DNA from: Paludibacteraceae bacterium
Lineage (GTDB): Bacteria > Bacteroidota > Bacteroidia > Bacteroidales > Paludibacteraceae
Assembly: GCA_017550055.1 (NCBI GenBank)
Contig: JAFYMM010000379.1
Coordinates: 1-10,207 of the forward strand
Direction: 5' to 3'
Length of the DNA stretch: 10,207 nucleotides
Below the pieces are notes generated by a model. It had not been told where the DNA came from. It was given only the letters and a program-made list of their open reading frames with translations, and made no database searches. Each line of letters begins with the position of its first letter. Position 1 is the stretch's first letter. Below, piece after piece: positions 1 to 6,622 of this stretch. Position numbers and translations under genes: made by a program.

Positions 1-815
1 GCCGCCAACATATTATCAAGGTTATAAGCACCTACAAAATGTGTTGCAATATGCTTATTATTCCATTCAAACTCCACGTATGGAGCGCAACGCAACAATC
101 GACCATTGATATCAGCACCCACCTCTACATTTGAACTATATGTGGTATACGATTCTGCATTCAATACATTCATCAAAAATGGATTCGCAGCATTCACAAA
201 TACATGTCCGCCACGCTCGGCAAGATTGTCATACAACTCTTTCTTGGTGTTTATCACACCCTCCAACGAACCAAATCCTTCAAGATGCGCTTTTCCTACA
301 TTCGTTATCAACCCACATGTCGGCAATGCGATATTAGCCAAAGTCTTAATCTCTCCTGGGTGGTTTGCCCCCATCTCGATAACCGCCATTTCACAATCGG
401 GTTTGATACTCAACAATGTCAACGGCACTCCAATATGATTGTTAAAGTTACCCTGAGTATAATGCACTCTATATTTCTTGCTCAACACCGTAGCCACCAA
501 CTCTTTAGTCGTTGTTTTGCCATTCGTACCGGTAACACCTACAAATGGGATATCCAATTGCTCACGATGATAACGCGCCAAAGCTTGCAACGTATCAAGC
601 ACATTATCAACCAATATCGTTTGTGGATGAACAATCTCTTTATCATCAACCACTGCATACGCACACCCTTTTTCTATTGCTGCAACGGCAAATTTATTTC
701 CATCGAAAGTCTCTCCTTTCAACGCAAAAAATATCGACCCTTCAGGGCAATTACGGCTATCTGTTGTTACAACAGGATGCGCCTTATATATTTCATATAA
801 CTCTTTTATTTCCAT
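1..815 (-). CDS. murF: UDP-N-acetylmuramoyl-tripeptide--D-alanyl-D-alanine ligase, 3' part missing at window edge
   Basis: This is the last cytoplasmic Mur ligase of peptidoglycan synthesis: it joins D-Ala-D-Ala to UDP-MurNAc-tripeptide using ATP. The reading frame begins MEIKELYEIYK at an ATG and stays open through 271 codons to the left edge, so about 60% of a typical 430-residue MurF is present. What is visible: TDSR at residues 18-21 (substrate-binding N-terminal domain), the ATP-binding loop TGTNGKTTT at 95-103, QGNFNNHIGVPLTLL at about 121-135, EMGANHPGEI at 147-156 and TNVGKAHLEGFGS at 171-183, all hallmarks of MurF rather than MurC/D/E. The start lies 4 bp after the porX stop, so the two are almost certainly co-transcribed and possibly translationally coupled. 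The C-terminal domain is outside the window. Identity is near certain. Confidence 0.97.
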   Translation of the reverse strand, partial: MEIKELYEIYKAHPVVTTDSRNCPEGSIFFALKGETFDGNKFAVAAIEKGCAYAVVDDKEIVHPQTILVDNVLDTLQALARYHREQLDIPFVGVTGTNGKTTTKELVATVLSKKYRVHYTQGNFNNHIGVPLTLLSIKPDCEMAVIEMGANHPGEIKTLANIALPTCGLITNVGKAHLEGFGSLEGVINTKKELYDNLAERGGHVFVNAANPFLMNVLNAESYTTYSSNVEVGADINGRLLRCAPYVEFEWNNKHIATHFVGAYNLDNMLA

Positions 816-819
816 AATA

Positions 820-2358
820 TTATTTTGCTGACATTGTTACAATTGGCACTATCATCTCTTCCATCGAAATACCTCCATGCTGGAACGTATCTTTGTAATA
901 ACTAACGTAATAATTATAATTGTTTGGATATGCAAAGAAATCATTGCCTCCTGCAAATATAAATGCCGAACTCACATTTGGTGCAGGCAACTGAATTGCT
1001 GTAGGGTTAGTCACCTCATACACCTCTTTCTTATTATACGTCAATGTTTTACCGACTTTATATCTCAAATTAACATTAGTATTCTTATCTCCAACCACTT
1101 TTATTGCACGGTCAACATGCACTGTACCATGGTCGGTAGAAACCACAACTTTGAAACCCCTGCGTGCCAACTCCTTAAACAATGCAAATGTAGATGAGTG
1201 TCGGAACCACGACACAGCCAACGAACGATATGCTGCCTCTGTATTTGCCAATTCGCGTATCATCTTGCTCTCGGTGCGAGCATGCGACAACATATCCACA
1301 AAGTTTATAACACAAACATTCAGAGGGTTTTTCTCTAATTTATGCAACTGCTCTATCAATTTCTCGCCTGCGTCTGAATTATTCAACTTGTGATACGAGA
1401 ATGGAATAGGACGGCGATAACGCTCCAACATAGTGCGTATCAACTCCTCTTCATTCATATTTTTGCCTTCTTCATCCTCCTCGTCAACCCACAACGCAGG
1501 GAACATTTTCTTTATCTGCAATGGCATCAACCCCGCAAATATCGCATTACGAGCATATTGCGTTGCTGTTGGCAAAATACTGAAATACAACTCATCTGAA
1601 TCGAATGTATAATAATCGGCCAACACCTCTTGTATCATACGCCATTGGTCGTAACGGAAGTTGTCTATCACAACAAAAAACACCTTCTCGCCTGCATCAA
1701 GCAATGGGAATATCTTCTTCTTGAAAATATCAGGACTTATCATCGGACGATTATCCGTATCGTTAACCCACGACTCGTAGTTGTTTTTCACAAAACGCAC
1801 AAACATATTGTTCGCCTCTTCGCGTTGCATTCGTAGCATTTCGTGCATTTCATTATCTGCCTCATTGAGCTTCAAATCCCAATTTATCAACTTCTTATAC
1901 AACTCTTTCCACTCCTCTACCGACAATCTGTCCGATATCTGCATGCCTATTTGTGCAAACTCCTGACGGTAATTTGTCGTTGCCTGCTCGCTGAATATTT
2001 CACGCTTGTGAAGATGTTTTTTCAATGTCATCAATATCTGGTTAGGATTGACTGGCTTAATCAAATAGTCGGTGATTTTATTGCCAATAGCCATATCCAT
2101 AATATTCTCTTCCTCGCTCTTCGTTATCATCACTACTGGCAAATTCGGACGCATCTCGCTGATACGTGCCAATGTTTCCAATCCGCTCAAACCTGGCATA
2201 TTCTCATCAAGAAACACTATGTCGTACATATTTTCACGACACATATCTATAGCGTCCTGCCCATTCGATGCAGTCTCTACCTTATACCCTTTGTCTGCCA
2301 AAAAAATCGTGTAAGGCTTCAAAAGGTCTATTTCATCATCTACCCAAAGTATTGTCAT
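820..2358 (-). CDS. porX: PorX-type response regulator with C-terminal PglZ (alkaline-phosphatase-fold) domain
   Basis: A 512-residue two-domain protein. Residues 1 to about 118 form a CheY-like receiver: acidic pair D7-D8, phospho-acceptor D51 in FLDENMPG, T79 and K101 (IKPVNP) at the usual switch and phosphate-contact positions. A helical linker follows (about 122-205), then a PglZ domain with VVIDNFRYDQW (about 229-239), LPTATQYARNAIFAG (262-276, containing the expected active-site threonine) and STDHGTVHV, a probable metal-binding site, near the C-terminus. There is no helix-turn-helix. In Porphyromonas gingivalis and Flavobacterium, PorX with the sensor kinase PorY controls type IX secretion genes, and its PglZ domain is a zinc-dependent phosphodiesterase acting on oligonucleotide signals. 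That function is from the family; only the domain match is seen here. The gene sits between a hairpin-bearing spacer and murF. PorX also occurs in species without obvious gliding or T9SS, so a T9SS role here is inference. Confidence 0.93.
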   Translation of the reverse strand: MTILWVDDEIDLLKPYTIFLADKGYKVETASNGQDAIDMCRENMYDIVFLDENMPGLSGLETLARISEMRPNLPVVMITKSEEENIMDMAIGNKITDYLIKPVNPNQILMTLKKHLHKREIFSEQATTNYRQEFAQIGMQISDRLSVEEWKELYKKLINWDLKLNEADNEMHEMLRMQREEANNMFVRFVKNNYESWVNDTDNRPMISPDIFKKKIFPLLDAGEKVFFVVIDNFRYDQWRMIQEVLADYYTFDSDELYFSILPTATQYARNAIFAGLMPLQIKKMFPALWVDEEDEEGKNMNEEELIRTMLERYRRPIPFSYHKLNNSDAGEKLIEQLHKLEKNPLNVCVINFVDMLSHARTESKMIRELANTEAAYRSLAVSWFRHSSTFALFKELARRGFKVVVSTDHGTVHVDRAIKVVGDKNTNVNLRYKVGKTLTYNKKEVYEVTNPTAIQLPAPNVSSAFIFAGGNDFFAYPNNYNYYVSYYKDTFQHGGISMEEMIVPIVTMSAK

Positions 2359-2377
2359 ATTATCATATTTTAATTTA

Positions 2378-2416
2378 GGTTCAAGACTACTTTAACGAAA
2401 AAAGTTATCTTGAACC
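2378..2416 (-). promoter_or_regulatory. Strong hairpin in the trmB–porX spacer (terminator, attenuator or operator)
   Basis: A perfect 9-bp inverted repeat, GGTTCAAGA (2378-2386) against TCTTGAACC (2408-2416), encloses a 2x2 internal mismatch and a second perfect 5-bp stem, ACTTT (2389-2393) against AAAGT (2401-2405), with a 7-nt loop. It lies 19 bp before the porX start codon. No TAnnTTTG promoter box is visible in this 89-bp spacer. A U-run expected of an intrinsic terminator is lacking on the porX side (TAAATTAAAA follows). The symmetric sequence could equally be a protein-binding site. Confidence 0.6.
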
Positions 2417-2447
2417 TTTATTTTATAACTGCTAATTCGCACATTTT

Positions 2448-3212
2448 TTATTTTCCCATATCCAATTCTGAACGTTTTTTACGTCCAAAACTGCGATATT
2501 CATCATATTCTATCTCTACATCTGGCTCAACCAATTCGGCGTCTGCTGGCAATCTGAATTGAATATATTTAATATCAATGCCACGAGCCAACCACTGACG
2601 CTCGTAATAAGTCTTTATTTCCAACACAGGATCATCCGTTACATCTCTATAAAGGTTCTCTGTTACCACATTTATTGGCAAATTACTTGCCTCTGCCATC
2701 AAACGTGTATATGTAAACAAGAAATTACTATCACTCTTAAGATGAACCAACCCGCCGTCAATCAACACTTTTTTATACAATCCCATGAAATAAGTAGAAG
2801 TCAATCGCTTATTCACTTTCTTCATCTGTGGGTCTGCAAATGTAATCCATATTTCACTCACCTCTCCTGGTGCAAAAAAGTGCTCTATAGCATTGATTCC
2901 TGTACGCAAAAACGCACAGTTTTTCAATCCCGACTGATACGCCTCAGTTGCCCCTGTCCACATGCGCGCTCCTTTTATATCTATTCCGATAAAATTCTTT
3001 TCTGGGTATTGACGCGCCAAACCTACTGCATACTCTCCCTTACCGCACCCCAATTCCAACACGATTGGATTGTCGTTGCCAAAATAACGCTCTCCCCAAT
3101 GTCCCCTCATCTCGAATTGCGCACCTGTCTTAACTATATCATTATACGACAATTGGAACACATTTGGCAACTGTTCCATATCTGCAAATTTCTTTAACTT
3201 ATTCTTTCCCAT
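2448..3212 (-). CDS. trmB: tRNA (guanine-46-N7)-methyltransferase
   Basis: A 254-residue class I SAM-dependent methyltransferase that places m7G at position 46 in the variable loop of tRNAs. SAM-binding motif I is VLELGCGKGEYA (residues 51-62), the acidic residue after beta-2 is in FIGIDIKGARMW (74-85), and the TrmB signature region reads ITFADPQMKKVNKRL (123-137). The usual proteobacterial version has FPDPWPKKRHHKRR at this point; the A-D-P-Q form seen here is believed normal for Bacteroidota. The N-terminus MGKNKLKKF and the length fit the family. The gene follows gldH by 25 bp and is probably in the same transcript as ricT and gldH. The next spacer holds a strong hairpin, so trmB may be the last gene of that unit. 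Identity is near certain. Confidence 0.96.
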   Translation of the reverse strand: MGKNKLKKFADMEQLPNVFQLSYNDIVKTGAQFEMRGHWGERYFGNDNPIVLELGCGKGEYAVGLARQYPEKNFIGIDIKGARMWTGATEAYQSGLKNCAFLRTGINAIEHFFAPGEVSEIWITFADPQMKKVNKRLTSTYFMGLYKKVLIDGGLVHLKSDSNFLFTYTRLMAEASNLPINVVTENLYRDVTDDPVLEIKTYYERQWLARGIDIKYIQFRLPADAELVEPDVEIEYDEYRSFGRKKRSELDMGK

Positions 3213-3237
3213 TTTTATGTATTTAAACTATAAAAAA

Positions 3238-3711
3238 TCACTCTTCTTTTCTTAATATCTGCATTCCCATGTTGACAATCCCTTTCAACTCTTCATCGCG
3301 CATTCCCTGACGAATTTCGTAGGCATACACCCCCTCTTGCGAATAATGCAAATCTTCTTTATAGTAATAGATATTGGTGTACAACGAGCCTATTCCCGAC
3401 CCAAGCCATCTACCATAACTATCGGCCAAAAAATATTGAATTGTATCACAAGTAATAGTGCTATCTGGTGCTATTTCAGTAACGAACAACCACAAATTCT
3501 GATAGAGATAATCTCCACTATTACAAATCAAAATACCTGATTGATAAGCCAATGTCGTATCTGCAATCTCAATTTCAAATCTGGCAGCACTATCTGCATG
3601 CCACACAGGATTAGCCACTCGCACCGAATTTTCATAAACAATATCGGAGTTGCAAGCCGCTATCGAAATTGCTACAACTAAGCCCAAAACATATTTCACA
3701 AAATTATTCAT
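3238..3711 (-). CDS. gldH: GldH-type gliding-motility lipoprotein
   Basis: A 157-residue predicted outer-membrane-associated lipoprotein. The N-terminus MNNFVKYVLGLVVAISIAAC is a signal peptide with a lipobox (IAAC, acylated Cys20). The mature part shows the GldH pattern: YQSGILICNSGDYLYQNLWLF, then YGRWLGSGIGSLY, and a C-terminal segment YAYEIRQGMRDEELKGIVNMG. The open frame runs further upstream (to 3873), but that part lies inside ricT and would put the signal peptide mid-protein, so it is rejected. ATG at 3711 gives the cleanest signal peptide; ATG at 3717 (adding MV) is equally possible. With either start the gene overlaps the end of ricT, by 8 or 14 bp, and a purine-rich AGAGAGG sits just upstream, suggesting translational coupling. 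GldH supports gliding and T9SS-linked function in flavobacteria; homologues are widespread in non-gliding Bacteroidales, so motility cannot be inferred. Confidence 0.87.
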   Translation of the reverse strand: MNNFVKYVLGLVVAISIAACNSDIVYENSVRVANPVWHADSAARFEIEIADTTLAYQSGILICNSGDYLYQNLWLFVTEIAPDSTITCDTIQYFLADSYGRWLGSGIGSLYTNIYYYKEDLHYSQEGVYAYEIRQGMRDEELKGIVNMGMQILRKEE

Positions 3712-4888
3712 TACCATCCTCTCTACGATTTCTATAATTTGAACGATGTGCATTTGGGTGTTGCCCATTACCTCTACGTCCGCCTCTATGGTCATGACGA
3801 CGACCGCCTCCATTGTTATGTTTCTTGTCAAAACGAGTAAGACTATCTTGTCCCACCACATTTTGATAATCAATCGGAGCTGCCGACTCGCCCTCTTTCA
3901 CTACCAACGACATCACCTTCTCGCCTCTACGGTTTACAGCCATTATTTCTTTTGCTCGTTCTACGCTGATAACTTGCAAGTTAGCTGGTATATTTTGATC
4001 CGAACTGTATGTCAACTGACGCTTAAACACATCGGCTTTGAAGAAATAATACGTACCTTCAACGGTTTCCAATGGAATATCTTTTGGTGGAAAATCTTTT
4101 TGTGCATCTACATACATTGGTGCTTCAAAGTTCACACAACATTTGATTTTCGCACATTGTCCTGCCAATTTCAACGGATTGGTGCTCAAGTCTTGATAAC
4201 GTGCTGCTGTAGTTGACACACTCACAAAATTACTCATCCATGTCGTGCAACACAACTCACGCCCACATGGTCCGATACCGCCAATGCGACCTGCCTCCTG
4301 ACGTGCTCCAATCTGTTTCATTTCAATACGCACACGAAATTCCTCTGCAAACACTTTTATCAACTGACGAAAATCCACACGGTCATCGGCTATATAATAG
4401 AAAATTGCCTTACTTCCATCCCCTTGATATTCAACATCTCCAATTTTCATATCAAGTTGCATGTCTTTCGCTATCTTACGCGCACGAATCATCGTTGCTT
4501 GCTCTTTTGCTTTTGCCTCTTCATATTTCTCTATGTCAACTGGTTTCACTCTACGATACACTTTTCTCACCTCGTAACGATCCATGTTGATACGATTTTT
4601 CTTTATCTGGCTCAATACCAAACGACCCATCAACGTAACTACGCCAATATCATGTCCTGGATTAGCCTCTACTGCCACCATATCGCCTTTCTCGATGGCA
4701 ATATGCTCACTATTCACAAAATATCCTTTTCGTGTATTCTTAAACTGTACTTCCACGAGGTCAGTATCCAACTGTGTTTCAGGCAAATCAGCCAACCAAT
4801 CCACCACAGGCAATTGTTGTAGCGTATTACCCTTAAATCCTTTCACGCCAGGATTACTCCCTCCATTATTTAATGTTATCTCTTCCAT
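3704..4888 (-). CDS. ricT: PSP1-domain protein of the RicT/YaaT family
   Basis: A 394-residue cytoplasmic protein. Residues about 40-90 form an N-terminal beta-rich part. A PSP1 C-terminal-type domain follows (about 100-190, including KAIFYYIADDRVDFRQLIKVFAEEF split around 160-184). Then comes the cysteine-rich signature of this family: GPCGRELCC (C208, C213, C214) and GQCAKIKCC (C245, C250, C251). In Bacillus subtilis RicT (YaaT) binds an Fe-S cluster with RicA and RicF and affects RNA maturation by RNase Y; the role in Bacteroidota is not settled, so the symbol marks family membership only. The last 40 residues (355-394) are a low-complexity G/R/N/H-rich tail (GGGRR, HRGGRRGNG, RSNYRNRR), probably disordered and possibly RNA-binding. 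The gene's end overlaps gldH. Upstream lies a repeat-rich spacer instead of a close holB neighbour. Confidence 0.9.
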   Translation of the reverse strand: MEEITLNNGGSNPGVKGFKGNTLQQLPVVDWLADLPETQLDTDLVEVQFKNTRKGYFVNSEHIAIEKGDMVAVEANPGHDIGVVTLMGRLVLSQIKKNRINMDRYEVRKVYRRVKPVDIEKYEEAKAKEQATMIRARKIAKDMQLDMKIGDVEYQGDGSKAIFYYIADDRVDFRQLIKVFAEEFRVRIEMKQIGARQEAGRIGGIGPCGRELCCTTWMSNFVSVSTTAARYQDLSTNPLKLAGQCAKIKCCVNFEAPMYVDAQKDFPPKDIPLETVEGTYYFFKADVFKRQLTYSSDQNIPANLQVISVERAKEIMAVNRRGEKVMSLVVKEGESAAPIDYQNVVGQDSLTRFDKKHNNGGGRRHDHRGGRRGNGQHPNAHRSNYRNRREDGNE

Positions 4889-4928
4889 TCTATATATAAA
4901 TTATTATTTAAGTCAGTTCGATATAAGA

Positions 4929-4946
4929 ATTCCGTGCTATCCGTAG
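4929..4946 (+). repeat. Two 9-bp tandem units, left end of the intergenic block
   Basis: ATTCCGTGC (4929-4937) followed by TATCCGTAG (4938-4946). These are the same unit type, in the same orientation, as the three copies at 5171-5197, so the two ends of the block carry direct copies in addition to the inverted outer arms. Confidence 0.6.
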
Positions 4947-4993
4947 AGCGATTTTTTGCGATAAGTGAGAGCAGAAAATTGCGTTTAAGCGAA

Positions 4994-5039
4994 AACAATA
5001 AAACTTGTTTTAATTGTTGAGCAATAGCAATTTCAACAA
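4994..5039. other. Overlapping, mutually exclusive hairpins inside the intergenic block
   Basis: AACAATAAAAC (4994-5004) can pair with GTTTTAATTGTT (5007-5018) apart from one bulged A. Alternatively TTGTTGA (5014-5020) pairs perfectly with TCAACAA (5033-5039). The stretch 5014-5018 is used by both, so only one can form at a time. Nearby, TTTTGC (5102-5107) and GCAAAA (5111-5116) form a further small 6-bp stem with a 3-nt loop. If transcribed, this would be a folded leader or small RNA; function unknown. Confidence 0.35.
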
Positions 5040-5044
5040 AGTTA
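5037..5044 (-). promoter_or_regulatory. Possible -7 promoter box for ricT
   Basis: On the minus strand this reads TAACTTTG, an exact match to the Bacteroides TAnnTTTG -7 box. No TTTG-like -33 element is seen at 19-21 bp, and the resulting leader to ricT would be about 140 nt and would run through the repeat block. A match of this length could occur by chance in a spacer of this size. Confidence 0.25.
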
Positions 5045-5170
5045 ATTCAAGTTTACATGAACTCTGCCGAACTAAGCAATAATCACGACCAGAGGGAGTA
5101 ATTTTGCGTAGCAAAAAAGCGAATTCTTATAATAATTATTATGGTAAATTTTAAATTTTTTATAATAAAA

Positions 5171-5197
5171 ATTCCGTATATTCCGTGCATTCCGTGA
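5171..5197 (+). repeat. Three 9-bp tandem units, right end of the intergenic block
   Basis: ATTCCGTAT (5171-5179), ATTCCGTGC (5180-5188) and ATTCCGTGA (5189-5197) are head-to-tail near-copies. The middle unit is identical to the first unit of the left pair at 4929. Confidence 0.7.
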
Positions 5198-5238
5198 GAG
5201 ATAAAATTATATCGAACTCACGTTATATTTATCCAAAA

Positions 5239-5287
5239 AATTCCCTATCCCTTACTCCCTGCTCCTTACTCACTATCCCCTACTCTC
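5239..5287 (+). repeat. Heptamer tandem tract (seven degenerate 7-bp units) overlapping the end of holB
   Basis: Read in steps of seven: AATTCCC, TATCCCT, TACTCCC, TGCTCCT, TACTCAC, TATCCCC, TACTCTC. The consensus is near TAYYCCY, with almost no G on the + strand. The last two units include the TAG stop of holB (5280-5282 on the minus strand) and the codons before it, so the tract forms the gene's 3' end. It abuts, but is outside, the inverted-repeat block at 4915-5218. Confidence 0.8.
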
Positions 5288-6404
5288 TCCTCTTTTTCAA
5301 AAGTTTATATAACAATATTTCTAAATGAAACAAAATAATTTTCGTATTCCCATTTTGTGCAATCTGCGCCTCTGCCAATGCCAACTCCTCCATTATTTGC
5401 ACCACATTTTTTTCATGTATAAATTGAGCAAATTTCGCTGCAAATGCCATCTCTTCGGCATTCATATAGCTCAATTCTCTATTCCTCAATCGCAAGATAA
5501 AGTTCTCACGTATCAATCTCTGCGATTTTTGCAAAAATCTTATCTGTCCTTCTCGTGGTAAGGCCGCCACCTGTTCAGTCCATGCTCGTATTCCCTTCAC
5601 ATCCAATCCCCATGCCAAACGCATCATCTGCACAAAAAGCTCAAAATCATATTTCGACTCATCTGTCTCTTTCAACAACCCCTGCATCCTACCCCAACTA
5701 CCCATCGCATTCTTCACCAAATATGCCATATTTGCTTCATCAATGCTAAATCTTTCTCTCAAAGCCTGTTCCATATCTTTCTTCTCTATCGGTGGCACCG
5801 TAATACGCTGACATCTACTATAAATCGTTCCCAACACATCATCTGGTCTATCGCTCACCAACATAAACACCGTGTCTGGCGATGGCTCTTCCAATATTTT
5901 CAACACTTTATTCGCACACTCCACATTCATCTTCTCTGGTATCCACACTATCATCACTTTATACTGACCCTGATATGGCTTAAACGACAATTTACTCAAA
6001 ATCTCCTTCCCCTCTGCCGCATAAATCTGCACAGTCTTACCATCCGACACCTGATTCATCCACTCCTCAAGCGAAATATACGGATTGTCCAACACTGCTT
6101 TTCTAAAAATATCAACAACATCCGAACACACTTTCACACCATCTCGCGTTGCCATCGGAAACACAAAATGCAAATCCGGATGCGACAATTTCGCAAATTG
6201 AGCACACGAAGAACACCTTCCACATGGCTCTCCCCCTTCTCTATGCTCACAACAAATATACTGCGCCACAGCCAATGCAAGAGCCAACTTACCCACACCC
6301 TCAGCACCCGTATAGAGCTGAGCATGAGGTATTCGGCCCGAATCAACCATCTCTATCAGACGTTGTTTCAACTCACTATGTCCTACTATATCTCGAAAAA
6401 ACAT
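5280..6404 (-). CDS. holB: DNA polymerase III, delta' subunit
   Basis: A 374-residue clamp-loader subunit, AAA+ fold without expected ATPase activity. Visible features: N-terminal FFRDIVGHSELKQRL; PHAQLYTGAEGVGKLALALA (about 26-45), a Walker A-like loop with Leu after the Lys in place of Thr/Ser; zinc-binding cysteines C52, C61, C64 and C67 (CxxC pairs in EPCGRCSSC); a degenerate Walker B (MIVWIPEKMN, 151-160) as expected of delta'; NKVLKILEEP (165-174); and the SRCQR segment (196-200) of the SRC motif. Length is normal for the family. The start codon sits about 15 nt after a predicted transcription start from a good minus-strand promoter. The stop codon is inside a 7-bp repeat tract, so the present C-terminus (KKRRE) may have been set by the repeat. 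In many Bacteroidales holB is followed closely by ricT; here 391 bp of repeats intervene. Confidence 0.95.
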   Translation of the reverse strand: MFFRDIVGHSELKQRLIEMVDSGRIPHAQLYTGAEGVGKLALALAVAQYICCEHREGGEPCGRCSSCAQFAKLSHPDLHFVFPMATRDGVKVCSDVVDIFRKAVLDNPYISLEEWMNQVSDGKTVQIYAAEGKEILSKLSFKPYQGQYKVMIVWIPEKMNVECANKVLKILEEPSPDTVFMLVSDRPDDVLGTIYSRCQRITVPPIEKKDMEQALRERFSIDEANMAYLVKNAMGSWGRMQGLLKETDESKYDFELFVQMMRLAWGLDVKGIRAWTEQVAALPREGQIRFLQKSQRLIRENFILRLRNRELSYMNAEEMAFAAKFAQFIHEKNVVQIMEELALAEAQIAQNGNTKIILFHLEILLYKLLKKRRE

Positions 6405-6424
6405 ACTTCACCTAATTTAACTTG

Positions 6425-6456
6425 CAAAGATAATATTTTTTTCTCAAAAAAACAAT
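6425..6456 (-). promoter_or_regulatory. Bacteroides-type promoter for holB
   Basis: On the minus strand the -7 box TATCTTTG (6432 to 6425) matches TAnnTTTG exactly. ATTG (6456 to 6453) lies 20 bp upstream as a one-mismatch -33 box. Transcription would start near 6419, leaving a leader of about 15 nt before the ATG at 6404. Confidence 0.7.
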
Positions 6457-6468
6457 ACCCTACAAAAA

Positions 6469-6499
6469 CTTGTTTTTTAAAAATATATTCGTAACTTTG
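6469..6499 (+). promoter_or_regulatory. Bacteroides-type promoter for the lipoprotein gene
   Basis: CTTG (6469-6472, one mismatch to TTTG) is followed after 19 bp by TAACTTTG (6492-6499), an exact TAnnTTTG -7 box. Predicted start is near 6506, giving an untranslated leader of about 117 nt to the ATG at 6623. It diverges from the holB promoter with the -33 boxes about 13 bp apart. Confidence 0.75.
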
Positions 6500-6510
6500 T
6501 ACTCTATAAA

Positions 6511-6530
6511 GGGAACTTCTATAAGTTACC
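6511..6530 (+). promoter_or_regulatory. Hairpin at the 5' end of the lipoprotein mRNA leader
   Basis: GGGAACTT (6511-6518) pairs with AAGTTACC (6523-6530), 8 bp with one mismatch, around a CTAT loop. It begins about 5 nt after the predicted transcription start. The right arm is also complementary to GTAACTT (6491-6497), which overlaps the -7 box, so at DNA level the same sequence forms a wider-spaced inverted repeat. The remaining leader is A-rich and unstructured, typical for Bacteroidota. Confidence 0.45.
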
Positions 6531-6622
6531 TTAGTAAGTAAAATTAATAAAACGTGAAATTTATAAATACCCCTAAATAAACCTTCAACACAAAAACAAA
6601 TCAAACAAAAAAAACGCATATT

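Larger units (their letters stand above)
4915..5218. repeat. 304-bp intergenic block bounded by a perfect 12-bp inverted repeat (MITE-like candidate)
   Basis: AGTTCGATATAA (4915-4926) and its exact reverse complement TTATATCGAACT (5207-5218) bound most of the holB–ricT spacer. Just inside both ends are 9-bp direct repeats of ATTCCGTGC type. A second inverted repeat, TATAAGAATTC (4922-4932) and GAATTCTTATA (5121-5131), is nested within and overlaps the left outer arm. The interior holds several small hairpins and a 14-bp palindrome ATAATAATTATTAT (5129-5142). No reading frame of protein-like quality was found inside. There is no clear target-site duplication: the flanking bases 4914 and 5219 do not extend the symmetry. 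This fits a non-autonomous or dispersed extragenic element, or a structured RNA; which one is not decidable here. Confidence 0.55.

Noticed and set aside
820..2358. PglZ domain as a sign of a BREX phage-defence system
   Set aside because: The protein carries a receiver domain at its N-terminus and has none of the BREX neighbours (BrxC, PglX, BrxL); it is the PorX architecture.
877..2373. Several open frames on the + strand opposite porX
   Set aside because: Their translations are low-quality (rich in C, H, I, L with no family pattern) and lie antisense to a clearly conserved gene.
3712..3873. Upstream extension of gldH to a 211-residue protein
   Set aside because: The extra residues come from the alternative frame of the ricT tail and would place the signal peptide and lipobox in mid-protein.
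4889..5279. tRNA or rRNA gene in the holB–ricT spacer
   Set aside because: No cloverleaf with a T-loop or D-loop consensus and no rRNA-like stretch could be recognised; hairpins there are short and A/T-rich.
6134..6346. 70-codon minus-strand frame inside holB
   Set aside because: It overlaps the conserved N-terminal AAA+ region of holB in another frame and has no independent signal.
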